From: Hahella chejuensis KCTC 2396
GTDB lineage: Bacteria > Pseudomonadota > Gammaproteobacteria > Pseudomonadales > Oleiphilaceae
Length of the DNA stretch: 64,000 bases
NCBI RefSeq assembly: GCF_000012985.1
Contig: NC_007645.1
Location: 2,324,501 to 2,388,500, forward strand
Direction of reading: 5' to 3'
Part shown: positions 35,761-44,567 of the stretch, piece after piece
How positions within the stretch are numbered: position 1 is the stretch's first letter
Layout: each line of letters starts with the position of its first letter
Program-made: the position numbers and the translations under genes
The notes under the pieces: generated by a model
Told to the model about the DNA's origin: nothing
Seen by the model: the letters and a program-made list of their open reading frames with translations, nothing else
Database searches by the model: none

Positions 35761-36657
35761 TTATTTCGCGATCCTCAGGCTCTCCGCCTCCACTCGTTGT
35801 AACATCCAACCTTGAAACGCGTCCATTGCTGGCGTTGGCGCTCGGGACTTCAGTCGCGTCAGCCAGTACCCGCCTTCGGAAATGAAGCAGGAAAATGGCT
35901 GTTGAATGGCGCCTGAGGCGAGATGGCGTGAGAACATGAGCGGTGGGGCCAGAGCGACGCCTACGCCTTGGAGGGCGGCTTCCATCATGGCGATGGAGGA
36001 GTCGAAAACAATGCCCTTTATCAGGTTGGCCGGTTGCGCCATACCGGCCGCGGCGAACCAGTTGCTCCATTCGTTGGCGCGATAGGATCGCAATAGCGTG
36101 TGTCCGCTCAAATTCTCCGGCGTACACAACGTTTCCGCCAGGGCGGGGATGCATAAAGGCGTTAATGGCGCTTCGAAAAGCGGTGCGGCGTCGACGCCAT
36201 GCCAGGCGCCGTCCCCAAACCGGATGGCGTAATCCAGGCCTTCCGCAGCGATATCCACACGGTTGTTATTCGTCGACAGGCGTATTTCCACAAAGGGATG
36301 TTGCTGCTGGAAGTCCGCCAGCCTCGGCAGCAGCCATCCCACCGCGAAGGTTCCCACTACGCCCAACGACAGCACCTCGCGAACTTGACCTCCTTCAAGT
36401 CGTGACAACGCCTCGGACATGCGGTCAAACGCCTGATTGACGGTTGGCAGCAGCGCTTCGCCTTCCGGCGTGATCATCAGCCCGCGGGGCAGGCGTTTGA
36501 ACAATTTCACGTTGAGCCTTTCCTCCAGCACCTTGACCTGATGGCTGACGGCGGCCTGGGTGACGCAGAGTTCAATGGCCGCCTGGGTGAAACTCAAGTG
36601 CCGCGCTGCGGCTTCAAATGCGCGAATGGCGTTTAGAGGGAGATGAGGTCTGGCCAT
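35761..36657 (-). CDS. LysR-family regulator (GcvA/AmpR-like)
   Basis: 298 residues. The N-terminal winged HTH reads MARPHLPLNAIRAFEAAARHL and then TQAAVSHQVKVLEERLNVKLF, which is the GcvA/AmpR subgroup. The effector domain follows. It is divergent from the class A beta-lactamase gene 212 bp away, the same arrangement as ampR beside a beta-lactamase, so control of that gene is likely. A CTAAT-N6-ATTGG sequence lies 23 bp before its start. Confidence 0.88.
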   Translation of the reverse strand: MARPHLPLNAIRAFEAAARHLSFTQAAIELCVTQAAVSHQVKVLEERLNVKLFKRLPRGLMITPEGEALLPTVNQAFDRMSEALSRLEGGQVREVLSLGVVGTFAVGWLLPRLADFQQQHPFVEIRLSTNNNRVDIAAEGLDYAIRFGDGAWHGVDAAPLFEAPLTPLCIPALAETLCTPENLSGHTLLRSYRANEWSNWFAAAGMAQPANLIKGIVFDSSIAMMEAALQGVGVALAPPLMFSRHLASGAIQQPFSCFISEGGYWLTRLKSRAPTPAMDAFQGWMLQRVEAESLRIAK

Positions 36658-36680
36658 GGATGCCCAAATTTAATTTATAT

Positions 36681-36696
36681 CTAATGCAAAAATTGG
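36681..36696. promoter_or_regulatory. Candidate LysR operator
   Basis: CTAAT at 36681-36685 and ATTGG at 36692-36696 with a 6-base spacer resemble GcvA/AmpR-type sites. It lies between the LysR gene and the beta-lactamase gene. Binding is inferred. Confidence 0.4.
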
Positions 36697-36869
36697 TCGT
36701 TTGTTATCACGACATGCGAATCATAAGCTAACCATCCCTGAGCGTTAAGGGCTTCGTCGATAGTCTGGCATAAAAATAATTTGTGCTTTTCAGGCAGGGT
36801 CAGTATCGGCGTGTATAGGTCCGACGCTTATTACTTACATTCAACATGGTTAGTTTTTGGGAGATACCT

Positions 36870-37769
36870 ATGAGTTTTATGGTGACGCGTCGTCGTCTGA
36901 CGGCGTTGCTGGGTTCGGCGTGTGTGGGCGGTCTGCTGTTATTTTCCGGCGTCAGTGGCGCAGCGGATAAGCCCGTTCAATTGGAAAAAGTTTTCGCCAA
37001 GCTTGAGGAACGTCTGGATGCGCGTATGGGAGTGATGGTGCTGGATACGCAGACTGGTCGGACCTGGGGGCAACGTGGACAGGAGCGCTTTCCTTTATGT
37101 AGTACTTTCAAGGTGCTGGCTTGTGCGGCGTTGCTGGCGAAAGTGGACGCTGGCGAGGAAAATCTGGAGCGCCGCGTGCCGATTCACGCCAGGGATATTG
37201 TGACCTATTCCCCTGTTACCAAAGACCGTATCGGCGGTGAGGGAATGACGCTGAGAGAACTGTGTCAGGCGGCCATGACTAAAAGCGATAACACCGCGGC
37301 CAATCTGGTGCTGAAAGCAGTGGGCGGTCCGCCCAGATTGACGGAATATCTGCGTGGTCTGGGAGATGAAACCACCCGTCTGGATCGCTGGGAAACCGAA
37401 TTGAACGAGGCGACGCCGGGCGACCCACGCGACACGACCTCGCCAGCGGCGATGGCGTCCACGTTGCAAACGCTTTTTTTGAACTCTCCACTGTCGCGGG
37501 CGTCCCGTCAGCAACTGACGGCCTGGTTTCTCGCGAACGAAACTGGCGACGCCAAGTTGCGCGCAGGTCTGCCGCAAGACTGGCGCATTGGCGATCGTAC
37601 TGGCGGCGGCGCCTATGGCTCCACCAATGACGTGGCGGTGATCTGGCCGCCGGGGCGTGAGCCTCTAATCGTAACGGTGTACATCACGGAGACGGAAGCG
37701 GCTTTTGATGATCGCAACAAAGCGATTGCCGATGTTGGCCGCGCGGTGGGAGCGGCGTTTCAGCCCTGA
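36870..37769 (+). CDS. Class A beta-lactamase, RTG (carbenicillinase-like) type
   Basis: About 299 residues from the ATG at 36870, with GGGAG six bases upstream. A signal peptide with RRR before a hydrophobic core (TRRRLTALLGSACVGGLLL) could be Tat or Sec. Catalytic motifs: S70-TFK73 (PLCSTFK), S130DN (TKSDN), E166 in ELNEATPGD, and R234TG in GDRTGGG where most class A enzymes have KTG. An Arg here is typical of CARB/PSE-type enzymes. Cys77 and Cys123 are present for the usual disulfide, and Cys69 occurs without a Cys238 partner. The protein should hydrolyse penicillins in the periplasm. Confidence 0.93.
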   Translation: MSFMVTRRRLTALLGSACVGGLLLFSGVSGAADKPVQLEKVFAKLEERLDARMGVMVLDTQTGRTWGQRGQERFPLCSTFKVLACAALLAKVDAGEENLERRVPIHARDIVTYSPVTKDRIGGEGMTLRELCQAAMTKSDNTAANLVLKAVGGPPRLTEYLRGLGDETTRLDRWETELNEATPGDPRDTTSPAAMASTLQTLFLNSPLSRASRQQLTAWFLANETGDAKLRAGLPQDWRIGDRTGGGAYGSTNDVAVIWPPGREPLIVTVYITETEAAFDDRNKAIADVGRAVGAAFQP

Positions 37770-37799
37770 AGCCGGAATCGTTAAGGCGAACATCCAAAA

Positions 37800-37824
37800 C
37801 AAGGGTAAACCAGGTTTACCCTTG
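37800..37824. terminator. Perfect palindrome after the beta-lactamase gene
   Basis: CAAGGGTAAACC at 37800-37811 and GGTTTACCCTTG at 37813-37824 form a 12-bp perfect stem around one base, 31 bp after the stop. It is not followed by T on the plus strand, so termination is uncertain, but it lies between convergent genes. Confidence 0.6.
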
Positions 37825-37865
37825 ATGTGTCTGACGGGGGCAACGGAGATGGAGCGAGACTTCTG

Positions 37866-38333
37866 TCAATGTTGCGCAGGCGGGAACAGGATGCTTTGCA
37901 TAAGTTCCGCCAATTGCGTAGAAGTGGCTTTATGCAGCGCTTTCTTGATGAGCTGAATGTTGCTCATCGCAGTATTGGGCGTCGCGTCGCCGCTTTCTTC
38001 CAAGGCTGTGATAAAGCGTTGCAGAGTGGGCGACACAGCCTGATTAACGGCCAGACTGTTGAGCTTCAAAAAGGCCGGTTGCGTCAACACCGCCTGATCG
38101 ATGGCTTCCTGTCTAATGGTGTCCACGAAGCGAATCAACCCTTCTTCTGACAGCCAGATCATGGCGGCGAAACAGGCCTGATGCCGCACGCTGTGCAGTC
38201 CGAACTCGTCCGGCGTGTCTGCGCCGGAGATATCCTCCACAAAGACGGCGCTTTTGCGGGGGAATGAGTTATAGAGCTGAATCAGGACCTTGGCTGCGTC
38301 CTTGTAGAACTCTTCTATGTGTATTTCTGGCAC
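37866..38333 (-). CDS. Hypothetical protein
   Basis: 155 residues from a GTG start with a weak ribosome site. Mostly helical and soluble (FYKDAAKVLIQLYNSFPRKSA; VDTIRQEAIDQAVLTQ). The opening MPEIHIEEFYKDAAKVLIQL with a conserved-looking FVEDISG segment suggests a known but unnamed gammaproteobacterial family. No motif gives a function. Confidence 0.55.
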   Translation of the reverse strand: MPEIHIEEFYKDAAKVLIQLYNSFPRKSAVFVEDISGADTPDEFGLHSVRHQACFAAMIWLSEEGLIRFVDTIRQEAIDQAVLTQPAFLKLNSLAVNQAVSPTLQRFITALEESGDATPNTAMSNIQLIKKALHKATSTQLAELMQSILFPPAQH

Positions 38334-38362
38334 GATTCAATTCTCGGTTAGTTCGCTATAAA

Positions 38363-38391
38363 GGCGGACGCAATACCGGGCTGCGTCCGCC
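38363..38391 (-). terminator. Hairpin after the aminotransferase gene
   Basis: GGCGGACGCA at 38363-38372 and TGCGTCCGCC at 38382-38391 make a 10-bp stem. On the minus strand it is followed by TTTATAG, so it should end the alaA transcript. Confidence 0.7.
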
Positions 38392-38405
38392 GCGAAGGCG
38401 ACGAA

Positions 38406-39620
38406 TTACTGTTCGTAGCCTTGCAGGAAGTGGCCGATGCGGCCGACTGCGCCCTCCAGTTCGTCCACTCTCGGCAAAAACACCAGGCGGAAGTGTTGGG
38501 TGTCCGGCTGATTAAAGGCGGAGCCCTGAACGATCAGGATGCGTTCCTGGCGCAGCAGATCCAGCACCATCTTCTCATCATTGTGGATGGTCAACACCTT
38601 GGGATCAATTTTAGGGAAGAGGTACATGGCGCCGCGAGGTTTCACGCAACTAACGCCCGGAATCTGCGAAATCAGGTTGTAGGCGGTGTCGCGCTGTTCC
38701 CGCAGGCGTCCGCCCGGCGCCACCAGGTCGTTGATGCTCTGATAGCCGCCCAGCGCAGTCTGGATGCCAAGCTGCGCCGGCACGTTGGAGCACAGGCGCA
38801 TGGAACTGAGCATGGTCAGACCTTCAATGTAATCGTAGGCGCGCAGTTTGGCGCCGCTGACGATCAGCCAGCCGGCGCGATATCCCGCCGCCCGGTAGTT
38901 TTTCGACAGGCCGTTGAAGGTCAGGAACAACAGGTCGTCCGCCAATGAGGCGATGCAGGTGTGCTCCGCTTCGTCATAAAGAATTTTGTCGTAAATCTCG
39001 TCCGCCAGAACGATCAGGCGATGGCGGCGCGCCAACTCCACGATTTGCTGCAGCAACTCACGTGAGTACACTGCGCCGGTGGGGTTGTTGGGGTTAATGA
39101 TGACGATCGCTTTGGTGCGCTCGGTGATCTTGCTTTCGATATCCGCAATATCCGGGAACCAGTCCGACTGCTCATCACAGCGGTAATGCACGGCGCGGCC
39201 GCTGGACAAGGTGACGGCGGCGGTCCACAGAGGGTAATCCGGCGCCGGGATCAATACTTCGTCATTGGTGTTCAACAACGCCTGCATGGCCATGACGATC
39301 AGCTCGCTGACGCCGTTGCCCAGGTATATATCCTCGATGTCCACGTTGGCGATGCCGCACTGCTGGGTGTAATGCTGCACCGCCTTGCGCGCGGCGAACA
39401 AACCTTTAGAGTCCGCATAACCTTGCGCATGGCTGAGGTTGTAAATAACGTCTTGCTGGATCTCTTCCGGAACTTCAAACCCGAATGGGGCGGGGTTGCC
39501 GATATTGAGTTTCAGGATTCGATGGCCTTCTTCTTCCAGGCGTTTTGCTTCCTGGAGCACCTGTCCGCGAATTTCATAACAGACATGGAGCAACTTATTT
39601 GATTTCTTTATTTCATGCAT
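38406..39620 (-). CDS. alaA: Pyridoxal-phosphate aminotransferase, AlaA-like
   Basis: 404 residues. A fold-type I aminotransferase: NIGNPAPFGFEVPEEI near the start, PAPDYPLWTAAV, INPNNPTGAVYS, DEIYDKILYD, and the PLP lysine in FNGLSKNYRAAGYRAGW, with Arg in HFRLVFLPR for the carboxylate. The sequence plan matches AlaA (YfbQ), which makes alanine from pyruvate and glutamate. A single gene. Confidence 0.9.
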   Translation of the reverse strand: MHEIKKSNKLLHVCYEIRGQVLQEAKRLEEEGHRILKLNIGNPAPFGFEVPEEIQQDVIYNLSHAQGYADSKGLFAARKAVQHYTQQCGIANVDIEDIYLGNGVSELIVMAMQALLNTNDEVLIPAPDYPLWTAAVTLSSGRAVHYRCDEQSDWFPDIADIESKITERTKAIVIINPNNPTGAVYSRELLQQIVELARRHRLIVLADEIYDKILYDEAEHTCIASLADDLLFLTFNGLSKNYRAAGYRAGWLIVSGAKLRAYDYIEGLTMLSSMRLCSNVPAQLGIQTALGGYQSINDLVAPGGRLREQRDTAYNLISQIPGVSCVKPRGAMYLFPKIDPKVLTIHNDEKMVLDLLRQERILIVQGSAFNQPDTQHFRLVFLPRVDELEGAVGRIGHFLQGYEQ

Positions 39621-39843
39621 ACTTAAACCGCTGCCGGGAACTGGCCTGTAAGAAACATATATAGAACATAAAAGGGGGCTGCGTATTATTCAATTGATGT
39701 TCCCATAATTACAAGCGGGATGCGGAAAGTCGCATATCGCAGCCTTATGCTGATGCAGGGGGATGGAACAATTTTGTCACGCCTGCGTCAAAGTAAATGG
39801 AATATTGTTTAAGCGAGCAGAGAGAATTTGAGTCGGAGGTCTT

Positions 39844-40263
39844 ATGGATAAAGTAAAGAAAAGCGACCAGGAGTGGCGCCAGCAACTAACGGACGAACAA
39901 TACCGGGTGACCCGGGGGAAGGGCACAGAGCGTCCTTTCACTGGCGAATATTACGACACCAAAGAGGCGGGCGTGTATGTCTGCGTCTGCTGCGGCGAGC
40001 CGCTGTTCACATCAGAGAATAAATACGATTCCGGCTGCGGCTGGCCCAGTTTTTGGGCGCCGATGGACAAAGAAAAAATCACCGAAGAGATAGATATGAG
40101 CCATATGATGGTGCGTACGGAAATCCTGTGCAGCAAGTGCGATGCGCACCTGGGGCATGTTTTTGACGATGGCCCGCAACCCACAGGGCAGCGCTACTGT
40201 GTGAACTCCGCCTCACTGCGATTTCATTCCGCTGACGGCGACGCCAAACAGGAAGACGAATAA
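39844..40263 (+). CDS. msrB: Peptide-methionine (R)-S-oxide reductase MsrB
   Basis: 139 residues. Zinc Cys pairs CVCCGEPLF and [10 protein letters not shown], the GCGWPSFW motif and the catalytic Cys in [12 protein letters not shown] define MsrB. It reduces oxidised methionine in proteins. The ATG has GGAGG six bases before it. The Tag-like gene starts 29 bp downstream, suggesting co-transcription. Confidence 0.95.
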   Translation: MDKVKKSDQEWRQQLTDEQYRVTRGKGTERPFTGEYYDTKEAGVYVCVCCGEPLFTSENKYDSGCGWPSFWAPMDKEKITEEIDMSHMMVRTEILCSKCDAHLGHVFDDGPQPTGQRYCVNSASLRFHSADGDAKQEDE

Positions 40264-40292
40264 CCGGCGCGCCGCGTCTCAGGAGGATTATT

Positions 40293-40958
40293 GTGAAATT
40301 TGCAGATCGGCTGGCGGCGGTGCGGGACCGCTTCGGCTCCGATGAGGCCATGCGCGCTGCGTTATCGGTGGCGGCGGATGCGGAGGAGCTGTCCCAGCGG
40401 TCCGACGCTTACTATCTTTCCAATATCAGTCGGCGGATATTTCGCGCGGGATTGAAGCACAGTTTCGTCGACTCCCGTTGGCCGGCTTTTGAAGAAGCGT
40501 TTTTCGGCTTTGAGCCGGAAAAAGCGGAGCTGTTGTCGGAGTCCGACCTGGATGAGCGCATGAAAGACGCCCGGCTCATCCGGCATTGGGGCAAGATGTG
40601 CTCGATTCCTTATAACGCCGCGATGGTGAGAGAAGTCTCCCGCGTTCATGGTGGTTTCGGTCGCTTTCTGGCGCAATGGCCGGAAACGGATATTGTCGGG
40701 TTGTGGCGTTATCTCGCCAAACAGGGCAAGCAAATGGGCGGGCAATCGGGAGCGCGTTTCTTGCGAATGGTCGGCAAGGACACTTTTTTGCTGACGGACG
40801 ATGTGGTCGCCGCGCTGAAAGCGATGGGCGTAGTGGAAAAAATCCCGACTTCACAGAAGCAATTGCAGCACACCCAGGCGTTTTTCAATGAGTTGGCGCA
40901 CACCTACTCATTGCAGCTCTGTCAGCTGAGCCAGATCCTTGCTTACAGCGTCGGCTAG
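40293..40958 (+). CDS. DNA-3-methyladenine glycosylase I-like protein
   Basis: 221 residues from a GTG with AGGAGG nearby. The central LSNISRRIFRAGLKHSFVDSRW, DLDERMKDARLIRHWGKM and YNAAMV segments align by eye with the Tag fold, including the Trp and the RHWGK motif. E. coli Tag binds zinc through Cys and His at both ends; those ligands are absent here. It is therefore a divergent member that may remove alkylated bases, but the chemistry is less sure. Confidence 0.75.
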   Translation: MKFADRLAAVRDRFGSDEAMRAALSVAADAEELSQRSDAYYLSNISRRIFRAGLKHSFVDSRWPAFEEAFFGFEPEKAELLSESDLDERMKDARLIRHWGKMCSIPYNAAMVREVSRVHGGFGRFLAQWPETDIVGLWRYLAKQGKQMGGQSGARFLRMVGKDTFLLTDDVVAALKAMGVVEKIPTSQKQLQHTQAFFNELAHTYSLQLCQLSQILAYSVG

Positions 40959-40994
40959 GCGTTGAATAAATGGGTAGTAACTGAGTACAAAGCG

Positions 40995-41028
40995 ATCGCC
41001 GCTTGAAGCTCATCCTGCGGCGATGTTT
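40995..41028 (+). terminator. Possible terminator after the Tag-like gene
   Basis: ATCGCCGC at 40995-41002 and GCGGCGAT at 41017-41024, followed by GTTT. It would separate the msrB/Tag genes from the peroxidase gene. Confidence 0.5.
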
Positions 41029-41114
41029 GTGACCTCGAACGCAAAAAATCTCAGGAGAGATTGAAAATATATGTTGTGCACAATATTATTTTTCGAAATA
41101 CAAAGGAGGAGCAT

Positions 41115-41594
41115 ATGAGCGTTTATGACTATCAGGTAGAGGACATCAAGGGCGCGAAGCGGGACATGTCGGAGTTCAAGGGAAAAGTGCTGTTGATCGT
41201 CAACACCGCCAGCAAATGCGGCTTTACGCCACAGTTTTCCGGTCTGGAGTCCTTGTATGAGAAATACAAAGAGCAGGGGCTGGAAGTTTTGGGGTTTCCC
41301 TGCAACCAATTCATGCAGCAGGACCCCGGAGAAAACGCTGAGATCGCGGAATTCTGCCAGCTTAACTATGGCGTCAGCTTCCCGATGTTCGCCAAGATCG
41401 ATGTCAACGGCGATAGCGCGCATCCCCTTTATAAGTTTCTGAAGAGCCAATCCAAAGGGCTGCTGGGGACGGAGGCGATCAAATGGAACTTCACCAAATT
41501 CCTGGTGGATAAGAACGGTAAAGTTCTCGAACGCTTTCCGCCTACCGCTACGCCGGAGAAGCTGGAAAAGCCGATCAAGGAACTGTTGGCGTGA
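41115..41594 (+). CDS. Glutathione peroxidase (BtuE/Gpx family)
   Basis: 159 residues from the ATG at 41115, with AAAGGAGGA seven bases upstream. The peroxidatic Cys is in [15 protein letters not shown], with GFPCNQF and [12 protein letters not shown] giving the Gln and Trp-Asn of the catalytic tetrad. Bacterial members usually use thioredoxin rather than glutathione and reduce lipid or organic hydroperoxides. Its stop overlaps the start of the regulator gene by four bases (GTGA). Confidence 0.94.
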   Translation: MSVYDYQVEDIKGAKRDMSEFKGKVLLIVNTASKCGFTPQFSGLESLYEKYKEQGLEVLGFPCNQFMQQDPGENAEIAEFCQLNYGVSFPMFAKIDVNGDSAHPLYKFLKSQSKGLLGTEAIKWNFTKFLVDKNGKVLERFPPTATPEKLEKPIKELLA

Positions 41595-42067
41595 CGCTAC
41601 CCGCTTGTCAGGAAGGACGGGAAGATCAGTTGTTGGCGTTGGATAACCAGATTTGTTTTCTGCTGTACTCCTGCTCTCGCAGCATGACGTCCCTCTACCG
41701 CCCTCTGCTCAATGAGCTGGGGCTGACCTATCCACAGTATCTGGCCATGCTGGTGCTGTGGGAGGGGGGCAAGTCCGGTGAGGCGCTGACCATCAAGCAT
41801 ATCTGCGAACGCCTGCTGCTGGATACCGGTACGGTGACGCCATTGCTGAAGCGCTTGCAACAACAGGGGCTGATTACCCGTCAACGCTCTGCAGAAGACG
41901 AGCGTAGCGTATTGCTTGGTCTGACTGAAGCGGGCAGAGAGCTGAAGGCGCAAGCGGCGAAGGTGCCGATGCAGTTGTTATGCAAGGCGGATGTGGCGAT
42001 TGAGGAACTTGAGCGCTTGAAAGGCGATTTGCGCGGCTTTCTCGACCGCATTCAGCAGCTGAGTTGA
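41591..42067 (+). CDS. OhrR/MarR-family organic hydroperoxide sensor
   Basis: 158 residues from a GTG that overlaps the peroxidase stop. The region [16 protein letters not shown] carries the reactive Cys of OhrR proteins, followed by the winged helix [13 protein letters not shown] and [15 protein letters not shown] with wing RSAEDERSV. OhrR represses peroxide-defence genes until its Cys is oxidised. Here the coupled target appears to be the glutathione peroxidase rather than the usual Ohr enzyme. Confidence 0.9.
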   Translation: MTLPACQEGREDQLLALDNQICFLLYSCSRSMTSLYRPLLNELGLTYPQYLAMLVLWEGGKSGEALTIKHICERLLLDTGTVTPLLKRLQQQGLITRQRSAEDERSVLLGLTEAGRELKAQAAKVPMQLLCKADVAIEELERLKGDLRGFLDRIQQLS

Positions 42068-42074
42068 GGCGCGC

Positions 42075-44468
42075 TCAAGCGAACTTGCTGCTGGCGGCCG
42101 CTGCGACAGGGTCTTCCAGCCACTTCGCCAGCATTTGAGTGAGCGCTTTTTTCTCGTAAGGCTTGGTGAGGTAGTCATTCATACCGCAACTGAGACAGCG
42201 CTCCTTGTCGCCCTGCATGACGTTGGCGGTGACGGCGATGATGGGCAAAGCGTCATACTTGGAGTTCTGACGAATCAGTCGAGTCGCTTCGTAACCGTCC
42301 ATGACCGGCATATGGCAGTCCATCAGGATAATGTCGTAATGGTCGTTGCCCACCAGATCCAGTGCGTCTTGTCCATTGTTGGCGATGCTGACTTCGTAAC
42401 CCAGCTTACGCAGGATGGTTTTCGCCACCAACTGATTGACCTGATTATCTTCCACCAGCAGCACATGTTTCTTGCCTACCGGCGCTTCCGGCAAATCCGT
42501 CCCTTCTGTAATCAAAGAGGCTCCGCCAGGGTTGGCGGCTTTGTACAAGGTGTCGTAGAGCCTGTCGCGACTGACCGGCGCACTGATCATCTGCTCAATG
42601 CGCATGGCTTTGAAAGCGTCGTTGTCTGAAGGAATATTTTGTCGCGCCACCAGAATCATATGCACGTTATCGATATCCTGATGCTCCACCAATAGCGGGG
42701 AGAGAGATCGGGAATCGAACAAAATAATAGTATTGGGCTCAAAGCGCTGTTCTTTTAGCTGAACGTCCTGCGGATGTTCATAAGGATAGGAGGCGCAGGG
42801 TAGTTTCCAGTTCTGCAGCTCGGCGCTGATGCATTCAAAGGTGCGGTTCTCTATCTGATGCAGCAGCACGAAATGATGTTTGAACAGGCTTTCGTCCACC
42901 TTCGGACTGGGCGTGTTATGGTCCGCCAGCAAGGGCAGGGTGACCATGAAACTGCTGCCGCGCCCGCGCTCTGAAACTACTTCGATCTTGCCGCCCATGT
43001 GAGTGACCAGCTGGCGACACAGGGTCAGGCCAAGGCCGGTGCCGCCGTATTTTCGGGTAATATCGGCGTCGCCCTGGGAGAAGGGAGAGAAAATGAACTC
43101 TAACCGGTCCGCCTCGATGCCTATGCCGGTGTCGGATACGCAGATTTCCACGCTCTGGTTCTTCAGAAGGCTCAGGCTGACGGTGACGCTGCCAGTCTCT
43201 GTAAACTTGATGGCGTTACCGGTCAGATTGCTGACAATCTGGCGAATACGGGTGGGGTCGCCGTAGACCCGTTCAGGAAAGGCGGGGTCGATGTTGGTGT
43301 ACAGGGCCACATTCTTGGCGTGTGCGTTCTGCGCCAGCAGTCGTGACACGTCTTCGACAGTTTTGCGAAGATCGAAGGCGATGTTCTCCAAGGTAAGCTT
43401 GCCGGCTTCCACTTTGGAGATATCCAGGATGTCGTTGAGCAGCTCCAGCAAGGCGACGCCGGAGCTGTAGGCGACATTAAGCTGTTCTTTTTGTTTCTCT
43501 GACAGCGGCTCTTCCAGCGTCAGGCTGATCATGCCCAGCACGCCGTTGAACGGGGTGCGGATTTCGTGGCTCATATTGGCGAGGAAGTCCGCCCGCGCTT
43601 TGGCGCGGCTGACTGCTTCCTCTTTGGCGACGCGCAGGTCGTGGTTGCTCTTGATGAGCTGTTTGTTCTTCTCGGACAGTTCTTTGGTGCGGCTGTCGAC
43701 AATCTGCTCCAGTTGCTCCGAATAGGTCTTCAGGCGGGATTCCGCTTTTTTCAGCTTGTTCAGGTTTTCATCAATGGCCTGCAGTTGGTTGTTGGTGGAA
43801 TTGACCAGAACGCCGATCTCATCCATCTCATGGCCCTTGGGCACTGGCAGACGTATTTTCTCGGGAGTTTCCGGGTCGACTTCACTGACCGCGGAGATAA
43901 CTTTCACCAGCGGCTGGGTCAGCATGATATAGAACAGAATCAGCAGCACCGCGGAGAGGATCAAGCTGCGTAGAAAGCCGGACACCAGGGTAAATGCCGC
44001 CCGTTTAAGGAATTCTGCGCCGCTGGGATAGGTGTCCACGACGACATTCAGGTCCCCCAGAACAAAGTCGTTCAGCTGTGGTACGAATAGCGTCTCGGTG
44101 TAGGTGCGGCTGGGTTGGAACAACAGGTCGCTGAGCCAGCGGTAGGCGGAGGTCTGTGGCTCACGTTCTTTGCTGGCCAGCAGCCGATTGTCTGTGTCGA
44201 TAATTTCCGCATGAATGATCGACGGGTGCTCAAGTAGCCCGTCCAGCAACTCTGCGGCGAGTCTGGCGTCGATGTTATAGGCGATTTGCGAGGCGGGCGC
44301 ATGGCTGATGGCGACGACCGCGCGAATCTCTGCATCCAGTGAGTTTTTTTCGTTGAGAAAGTCGATGATGACCTGGATCAGGCTCAGCACCATGCCCAGC
44401 AGCAACGCTACGGCGACGGTGTTGCGCGCCAGTCGGAAGGACAGTCGGTTGTTGATGCTAATTTTCAA
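42075..44468 (-). CDS. Hybrid sensor histidine kinase
   Basis: 797 residues. Two membrane helices (about 17-38 and 165-185) flank a periplasmic sensor of some 120 residues, then HAMP, a coiled coil (KKAESRLKTYSEQLEQIVDSR), the HisKA phospho-His in ANMSHEIRTPFNG (His 301), the HATPase domain (DTGIGIE, GGTGLGLTL), a degenerate receiver-like domain with no clear phospho-Asp, and a proper receiver with LVEDNQVNQLVAKT and Asp 717 in ILMDCHMPVMDG. It lacks an HPt domain, so the phosphate must go to a separate partner. BarA/TorS-like plan. The signal is unknown. Confidence 0.92.
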   Translation of the reverse strand: MKISINNRLSFRLARNTVAVALLLGMVLSLIQVIIDFLNEKNSLDAEIRAVVAISHAPASQIAYNIDARLAAELLDGLLEHPSIIHAEIIDTDNRLLASKEREPQTSAYRWLSDLLFQPSRTYTETLFVPQLNDFVLGDLNVVVDTYPSGAEFLKRAAFTLVSGFLRSLILSAVLLILFYIMLTQPLVKVISAVSEVDPETPEKIRLPVPKGHEMDEIGVLVNSTNNQLQAIDENLNKLKKAESRLKTYSEQLEQIVDSRTKELSEKNKQLIKSNHDLRVAKEEAVSRAKARADFLANMSHEIRTPFNGVLGMISLTLEEPLSEKQKEQLNVAYSSGVALLELLNDILDISKVEAGKLTLENIAFDLRKTVEDVSRLLAQNAHAKNVALYTNIDPAFPERVYGDPTRIRQIVSNLTGNAIKFTETGSVTVSLSLLKNQSVEICVSDTGIGIEADRLEFIFSPFSQGDADITRKYGGTGLGLTLCRQLVTHMGGKIEVVSERGRGSSFMVTLPLLADHNTPSPKVDESLFKHHFVLLHQIENRTFECISAELQNWKLPCASYPYEHPQDVQLKEQRFEPNTIILFDSRSLSPLLVEHQDIDNVHMILVARQNIPSDNDAFKAMRIEQMISAPVSRDRLYDTLYKAANPGGASLITEGTDLPEAPVGKKHVLLVEDNQVNQLVAKTILRKLGYEVSIANNGQDALDLVGNDHYDIILMDCHMPVMDGYEATRLIRQNSKYDALPIIAVTANVMQGDKERCLSCGMNDYLTKPYEKKALTQMLAKWLEDPVAAAASSKFA

Positions 44469-44567
44469 GGGTTATTCCCATGAACGCCAAGCGGGCGGCG
44501 GAGACAGGATAAGCTGTTCGGCGCTCCGCCGATCAGGAAAGCATAAGCGCTGTCCAAGCCGTCCGCT

